64,000 nucleotides of DNA from Avibacterium avium (GTDB lineage Bacteria > Pseudomonadota > Gammaproteobacteria > Enterobacterales > Pasteurellaceae): positions 1,299,501 to 1,363,500 of the forward strand of contig NZ_UGSP01000001.1 in the NCBI RefSeq assembly GCF_900454535.1. The letters run 5' to 3'. The notes beneath the pieces are model-generated. The model was not told the origin of the DNA and did not search any database. It was given only the letters and a program-made list of their open reading frames with translations. Each line of letters opens with the position of its first letter. The stretch's first letter is position 1. Shown here piece after piece: positions 59,805 through 64,000 of this stretch. The position numbers and the translations under genes are program-made.

Positions 59805-59810
59805 ATTGAG

Positions 59811-59831
59811 TAGACGGAATTTCTCCGTCTA
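59811..59831 (+). repeat. Hairpin between the first two vWA genes
   Basis: TAGACGGA (59811-59818) and TCCGTCTA (59824-59831) form an 8-bp stem with a 5-base loop in the 60-bp gap. No T-run follows, so it is more likely an mRNA processing or attenuation element than a full terminator. Confidence 0.6.
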
Positions 59832-59864
59832 TTATCTATTACTCTAGCTTATAAACGTTAAATT

Positions 59865-60503
59865 ATGTCTAGACGACTTCTCACTTATATTTGTATTGAC
59901 ACGTCAGGTTCAATGAAAGGGGAGCCGATTGAAGCGGTAAATGTTGGTTTACAATCACTGTTATCGGCATTACGTCAAAACCCTTATGCACTAGATAGTG
60001 TTTATCTCTCGATTTTCACCTTTGATAGTGAAATCAAAAACGTGCTTCCTTTAACCGCGCTTGAAGATGTAACACTTCCAACTATAAGTACTCCAGACAG
60101 TGGCCCAACTTTCTTGGGGAGGATGTTAGAAGAACTTGTAAGTGCGGTGCAAAAAGAACAAATTTTAGGATCAACCGATCAAAAAGGAGATTGGCGACCT
60201 ATTTTAATTTTACTTACCGATGGTAAGCCTTCAGATGTGATGGCATACAATAATGCTATACCACAGATCAAATCCTTGAATTTCGGCAATGTTGTTGCTT
60301 GTGCAGCAGGGCCAAAAGCTGATCCTGATGTGCTTAAGAAACTCACTGATACAGTTGTTTCGCTAGATACGATGGATTCAAATAGCTTTGCTCAATTTTT
60401 CCAATGGGTTTCTGCTTCGGTTGCTCAAACAAGCGTGAGTGTTGGTGCATCAATAAGCAATACATTGCCACCTCCCCCAAATGAAATCAATATTGTTTTT
60501 TAA
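59865..60503 (+). CDS. vWA-domain protein (second of three)
   Basis: A 212-residue paralogue of the previous gene, aligning over its whole length (DTSGSMKGEPIEAV, SALRQNPYALDSVYLSIFTFD, KGDWRPILILLTDGKPSD). The metal site is intact, with D12, S14, S16, a Thr in PTFLG, and TDG. It ends TLPPPPNEINIVF, matching the tail of the first. The ribosome site is weak, so its translation may be lower than that of its neighbours. Confidence 0.9.
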   Translation: MSRRLLTYICIDTSGSMKGEPIEAVNVGLQSLLSALRQNPYALDSVYLSIFTFDSEIKNVLPLTALEDVTLPTISTPDSGPTFLGRMLEELVSAVQKEQILGSTDQKGDWRPILILLTDGKPSDVMAYNNAIPQIKSLNFGNVVACAAGPKADPDVLKKLTDTVVSLDTMDSNSFAQFFQWVSASVAQTSVSVGASISNTLPPPPNEINIVF

Positions 60504-60512
60504 GGAATAGTT

Positions 60513-61550
60513 ATGCGCCGTTTACCTGTTTATCTTGTGATTGATATTTCTGAAAGTATGGCGGGTGAAAATATTCGTCAAATGCAAGAGGGAATGAGTC
60601 GATTGGTTAGCCAATTAAGACGAGATCCTTATGCGTTAGAGTCTGTTTATATTTCTGTTATCGGTTTTGCTGGTGCAGCAGGTACGCTTGCACCACTCAC
60701 GGAGTTGATAAATTTCTATTTGCCACGTCTACCTATTGGTTCAGGTACATCTATTGGTACAGCATTAAATCATGTAATGGATCGCATTGATAAAGAGGTT
60801 ATTCCTAGTACAACTGAACAAAAAGGCGATTGGAAACCTTTGGTTTATTTTATGTCTGATGGCTCTAGCACAGATGACACAAGCAAAGCTATTCAGCGCT
60901 GGAAATCATTATTTAAACATCGTGCAAAATTAATCAATATAGGAATTGGTAAATTTTCGGATTTATCTACGCTTGATGAAGTGGCCGATCTTACGTATCG
61001 TTTAGATGATGCAGATATTGAGCGTGTCTATCAAGCATTATGCGAAACTATTGCTACTTCAATTAGTAGTCAAAGCCGTTCACTTGGTATTGAAATCCCA
61101 GTATCGCTTAGTAAAGAACTTTTGGAAAACAGTGCCATTTCATTAGCTAAAAAGACTGAAGAATTAACCGCTCTTGATGAGAATTATGCCATTATTGCTG
61201 GTCTTTGCCGTAAAGTAAAGTTGCCTTATTTAATGAAATGGGAGCGTTTTGGTGAAGTGGTATTTGGTGATGCTGAATATCATTATATTGGTGCTTATCC
61301 TCTTGAGAAAGATTATGAAGATTGGTCAGATCCTCGTCCTAATAATCAAACAGTAAAATCTTCGCAACTGATTGGTGGAGGTGGTTGTCCTCATTGTGGC
61401 TCGCCATTTGCATTTGCAATGTGTGATTGCGGACAAGTTTTTTGTATTGATGGATTAGGTGAGGTAGTTTGTCCTAAATGTGGGCAAGAATGCTTTTTTG
61501 GTTTTGATTCTGAAGGCGATGATTTTGAAATTAATCGAGCAAGGGGATAA
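60513..61550 (+). CDS. TerY-type protein: vWA domain plus C-terminal zinc ribbon
   Basis: A 345-residue protein. Residues 1-200 are a vWA domain with an altered but complete metal site (D11-I-S13-E-S15, GTSIGTAL, SDGSSTDD). The C-terminal 140 residues contain a TerY-C metal-binding region: KVKLPYLMKWERFG, then CPHCGSPFAFAMCDCG and VVCPKCGQECFFG, four or more Cys pairs near residues 290-325. It ends one base before the phosphatase start (TAATG). It is the equivalent of TerY in TerY-P triads. Confidence 0.92.
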   Translation: MRRLPVYLVIDISESMAGENIRQMQEGMSRLVSQLRRDPYALESVYISVIGFAGAAGTLAPLTELINFYLPRLPIGSGTSIGTALNHVMDRIDKEVIPSTTEQKGDWKPLVYFMSDGSSTDDTSKAIQRWKSLFKHRAKLINIGIGKFSDLSTLDEVADLTYRLDDADIERVYQALCETIATSISSQSRSLGIEIPVSLSKELLENSAISLAKKTEELTALDENYAIIAGLCRKVKLPYLMKWERFGEVVFGDAEYHYIGAYPLEKDYEDWSDPRPNNQTVKSSQLIGGGGCPHCGSPFAFAMCDCGQVFCIDGLGEVVCPKCGQECFFGFDSEGDDFEINRARG

Positions 61551-63112
61551 TGATGAATGCATTGGAGCAAATTCAGAAAATTAAATTTTGGCTAGAGAAG
61601 ATGGATGAAAAGAGCATAGATGCTTTTGCTACCCAGAATTCCACCTTAATTCAGCTTGTTGCCGAAGCCTTTACCAATTTTCATCAAGGAATAGAAAACG
61701 TGAAAGTTATAATGCCAACAGAATCTACAGTCATACAAAAAATAATGCCAGTTATTCAACTTGTGAACGCCAAACAAGATGAAGCCTATCTTTGCAAGCC
61801 AAATACAGATCTTTTAATTAAAGATGCTCATTTTTCACAAGAATGTGGTTTGCGCTGGAATGCTGAACAAAAAGTGATTGAGGGGATACCGATACTAAGT
61901 GGAGAAATTCAAGTTTCTTTCTTATTGGAAGATGGCTCTACCTCGTTGGGTGCACTTTGGATCAACCCAGACCCTAGAAAACTTTGGGATAACATTCCTA
62001 GTAACAAAAATGAACGTTTTTGGAAAGCGGATAGTGCAAGTGATGAGATCTCAACAAATTTTGGCAAATTATTAGCAGCAAGAATGCGTGGACGTTCTCA
62101 TGCACATAAAGGTATATGTTGCGATGATGATTTTACGATTGCTTTTCACGATAAAAGTGGTGTGCATTTTATTGCTGTTGCAGATGGAGCTGGCAGCGCA
62201 GAATTTTCTAGGTTAGGTTCAAAATTGGCGGTAGAAGCTGCAAAAGAAAAGGTGCTAGAGCAGCTGACGAACAATGATAAATATCAGGCAATATCCTATT
62301 CTTTTGAAATGGATAAGCTAAAAGGAATAGCAAATGGACTATTGTTCCAAGCGGTGCAATCAGCTTTTCAAGCGCAACAAACTGAAGCGGAAAAAGAACA
62401 AATTCCATTAAAGTCGCTTTCTTGCACTTTGTTGCTAGCATTAACTTTACGTCTTAAAAATGGTCAATGGTTTACAGCTTGTTATTGGGTTGGTGATGGT
62501 GCTGCCGCTATTGTTGATTTAGGGACGCCAAAAGTGAAATTATTGGGGGAAGTTGATTCAGGTAACTATTCTGGGGAAACAGTCTTTTTAACGCATTCCG
62601 AGATTGAGGCAGAAAAATTGGTTTCTCGAATTCACACCGATTTGCAGTATTATCCACCGCTCTTGATGTTGATGACTGATGGTGTTTCTGATCCAAAATT
62701 TAAAACAGATGCGAAATTACAAACTATTGAGGCATGGCAAGCCTTATGGGAGGAATTAAAAATACCATTACAAGCTGAAAATCCTGCTAAAGCTTTAGAA
62801 CAATGGTTAGATTTTTGGTCAAAAGGTGAACATGATGATCGAACGCTAGCAATGTTTATTTCACAAGATGAGTGGAATGGGGTGGTAAATCAATGTCAAA
62901 ATGATATCTCTAGTGAAGCTCATCAGGTTGCATTATTACCAAATAAGCAAGCACAAATAAGTACTGAAGAAGTAGCACAAAAAAGTGGAGAAAGTGACAT
63001 TGAAGATGAAGCAGAACGTACTATAAATATCACCTCAAGTGGCGTAACAACAACCATTACACTCACTAAAGCTAGCGATCAAAAAATGGATACTCAAGGA
63101 GCAAATCAATGA
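61550..63112 (+). CDS. PP2C-family protein phosphatase with Ig-like N terminus
   Basis: A 520-residue protein. Residues about 68-139 read like an Ig/cadherin-like (He_PIG-type) strand pattern (GLRWNAEQKVIEGIPILSG). Residues about 170-440 form a PP2C domain with metal and catalytic motifs: AVADGAGSAEFSRLGSKLA (212-216), VGDGAAAIVD (315-317), MTDGVSDP (376-378) and DDRTLAMF (429-432), all intact. Residues 441-520 are a polar, probably disordered tail. It would oppose the kinase encoded next. Ribosome site AAGGGG; the stop overlaps the kinase start (ATGA). Confidence 0.92.
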   Translation: MMNALEQIQKIKFWLEKMDEKSIDAFATQNSTLIQLVAEAFTNFHQGIENVKVIMPTESTVIQKIMPVIQLVNAKQDEAYLCKPNTDLLIKDAHFSQECGLRWNAEQKVIEGIPILSGEIQVSFLLEDGSTSLGALWINPDPRKLWDNIPSNKNERFWKADSASDEISTNFGKLLAARMRGRSHAHKGICCDDDFTIAFHDKSGVHFIAVADGAGSAEFSRLGSKLAVEAAKEKVLEQLTNNDKYQAISYSFEMDKLKGIANGLLFQAVQSAFQAQQTEAEKEQIPLKSLSCTLLLALTLRLKNGQWFTACYWVGDGAAAIVDLGTPKVKLLGEVDSGNYSGETVFLTHSEIEAEKLVSRIHTDLQYYPPLLMLMTDGVSDPKFKTDAKLQTIEAWQALWEELKIPLQAENPAKALEQWLDFWSKGEHDDRTLAMFISQDEWNGVVNQCQNDISSEAHQVALLPNKQAQISTEEVAQKSGESDIEDEAERTINITSSGVTTTITLTKASDQKMDTQGANQ

Positions 63113-64000
63113 GTCAAATTATCCGTTTAACTGCGACTAATGGTCAAACGATAGAGTTTATAGATGAAGTAAAAGCACAAGGTGGAATGAAAGATGTAAT
63201 GTTTTCACCTAATCGAGATTATGTAGTGGCATTTTTTCGTGAAAAAGCGGATCAGGAAACCAAAGAACGCTTAGAAATGATCACGGAAACATACCGCAAA
63301 CGTATTTTTGAACAAGAGGGCGGCGAATATTTGAAGAAATTATTTTGTTGGCCTACTGCGGTAGTGGAATATCAAGGTCGATTAGGGGTAGTGAGCCCTT
63401 TTTATCGAGATTGTTTCTTCTTTCAATATGGTAGTCGTAATAACGATATGTTGCAAATTAAAGGCAAAGATAAAGATGGTAAATGGTTTGCTTCAGCTTC
63501 TAATCGTAACAAATTTCTTGATCCCAAAGAGCTGGGTGATTGGATGTTGCATCTGAAAGTCTGTTTGATGCTAGCTAGAGCAGTACGAAGAATGCATATG
63601 GCTGGATTAAGTCATAGTGATTTGGGTTATAAAAACTGTTTGATCGATCCGACAACGGGACAAGCTTGTTTAATTGATATTGATGGTTTGGTTGTACCAG
63701 GTAAACATCCTCCAACAGTAGTGGGAACGCCAGATTTTATTGCGCCAGAGGTTGTTGCAACTCAACATTTAGATAAGACAGATCCTAAACGTAAATTGCC
63801 GAGTCGAACAACAGATCTCCATGCATTAGCCGTATTGATTTATATGTATTTGCTTTATCGTCACCCTCTTCGTGGTGATAAGGTATTTGATATGAATGAT
63901 AGCCAACGAGATGAAGAGCTAGCAATGGGGGAAAAAGCGCTTTTTATTGAACATCCAACAGATAAAAGTAACCGCATTAAGGTGAAAAACCTTCGGCCTA
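63109..64000 (+). CDS. Serine/threonine-type protein kinase (runs off the window end)
   Basis: The first 297 residues of a eukaryotic-like kinase, cut by the end of the window. Kinase landmarks: catalytic loop HSDLGYKNCLID (169-180, with Asp171 and Asn176), magnesium-binding LIDIDG (190-193), GTPDFIAPE (207-214) and the alpha-F Asp in TTDLHALAVL. The glycine loop and the lysine strand are less clear (GMKDVMFSP, VVAFFREK). It overlaps the phosphatase by four bases with AAGGAG upstream. It is the third member of a TerY-P triad and resembles E. coli YegI. Confidence 0.9.
   Translation, partial: MSQIIRLTATNGQTIEFIDEVKAQGGMKDVMFSPNRDYVVAFFREKADQETKERLEMITETYRKRIFEQEGGEYLKKLFCWPTAVVEYQGRLGVVSPFYRDCFFFQYGSRNNDMLQIKGKDKDGKWFASASNRNKFLDPKELGDWMLHLKVCLMLARAVRRMHMAGLSHSDLGYKNCLIDPTTGQACLIDIDGLVVPGKHPPTVVGTPDFIAPEVVATQHLDKTDPKRKLPSRTTDLHALAVLIYMYLLYRHPLRGDKVFDMNDSQRDEELAMGEKALFIEHPTDKSNRIKVKNLRP

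Overview
The window is a chromosomal segment of a member of the Pasteurellaceae. Three things point there: many copies of the Haemophilus-type DNA uptake signal (core AAGTGCGGT or its complement), often paired as inverted repeats between genes; moderately AT-rich DNA; and gene neighbourhoods that match H. influenzae as I remember it (fdhD/fdnGHI/fdhE, secG-tRNA-Leu, hemH-thioesterase-ydiJ-ompA, mutH-ogt-ompP1, dksA-pcnB-folK). The genus cannot be fixed from the sequence alone.

Layout. 1-6.8 kb: a respiratory formate dehydrogenase locus. fdnG (selenoprotein with an in-frame UGA and a SECIS hairpin), fdnH, fdnI and fdhE run on the minus strand, divergent from fdhD. 6.8-7.8 kb: a small scar of a mobile element, with a short membrane protein gene, an unassigned coding fragment, the first 26 or so codons of a tyrosine integrase and its repeat-rich leader, all abutting the 3' end of tRNA-Leu(GAG). 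7.8-12.7 kb: secG, topB, ybaB, recR and an O-antigen-ligase/polymerase-like membrane protein. 12.7-18 kb: the leuABCD operon (minus strand), with a leucine-rich leader peptide and attenuator and a 103-bp tandem repeat between leuC and leuB. 18.2-25.1 kb: the complete cytochrome c maturation operon ccmABCDEFGHI. 25.1-29.6 kb: hemH, a hotdog thioesterase and a ydiJ-type flavin/Fe-S dehydrogenase. 30.1-34 kb: ompA (P5), lemA plus two TPM-domain genes, grxD and smpB. 34.1-42.3 kb: ubiD, an Old-Yellow-Enzyme homologue, a TerC-family membrane protein, mutH, ogt, ompP1/fadL and a YidE/YbjL-type transporter. 42.5-47.5 kb: an SbmA/YddA-like ABC exporter, cra/fruR, sanA and metX (with MetJ boxes). 47.5-52.4 kb: the trehalose regulon (treC, treB, treR) with a small toxin-antitoxin pair between treB and treR. 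52.4-56.8 kb: folK, pcnB (which appears to start at AUU), dksA and gabD.

57-64 kb (runs off the end): the most distinctive region. One apparent operon carries a TerC-family membrane protein, a small secreted four-cysteine protein, a DUF4328-like membrane protein, three paralogous von Willebrand A (vWA) proteins (the third with a zinc-ribbon TerY-C region), a PP2C phosphatase with an Ig-like N-terminal region, and a protein kinase. This is a TerY-P type signalling triad (vWA + PP2C + kinase, compare E. coli yegL/yegK/yegI) extended with TerC and membrane or secreted partners. Its only recognisable promoter has a run of 12 T between a TTGACA -35 and a TAGAAT -10, a layout expected to give slippage-driven variable expression.

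How the genes work together: formate oxidation at the outer face of the membrane (fdn), cytochrome c assembly (ccm), haem insertion (hemH) and ubiquinone synthesis (ubiD) all serve respiration. leu and metX serve amino-acid synthesis under attenuation and MetJ control. tre is a catabolic regulon under TreR and CRP. The 57-64 kb operon looks like an envelope or stress sensing and phosphorylation pathway.
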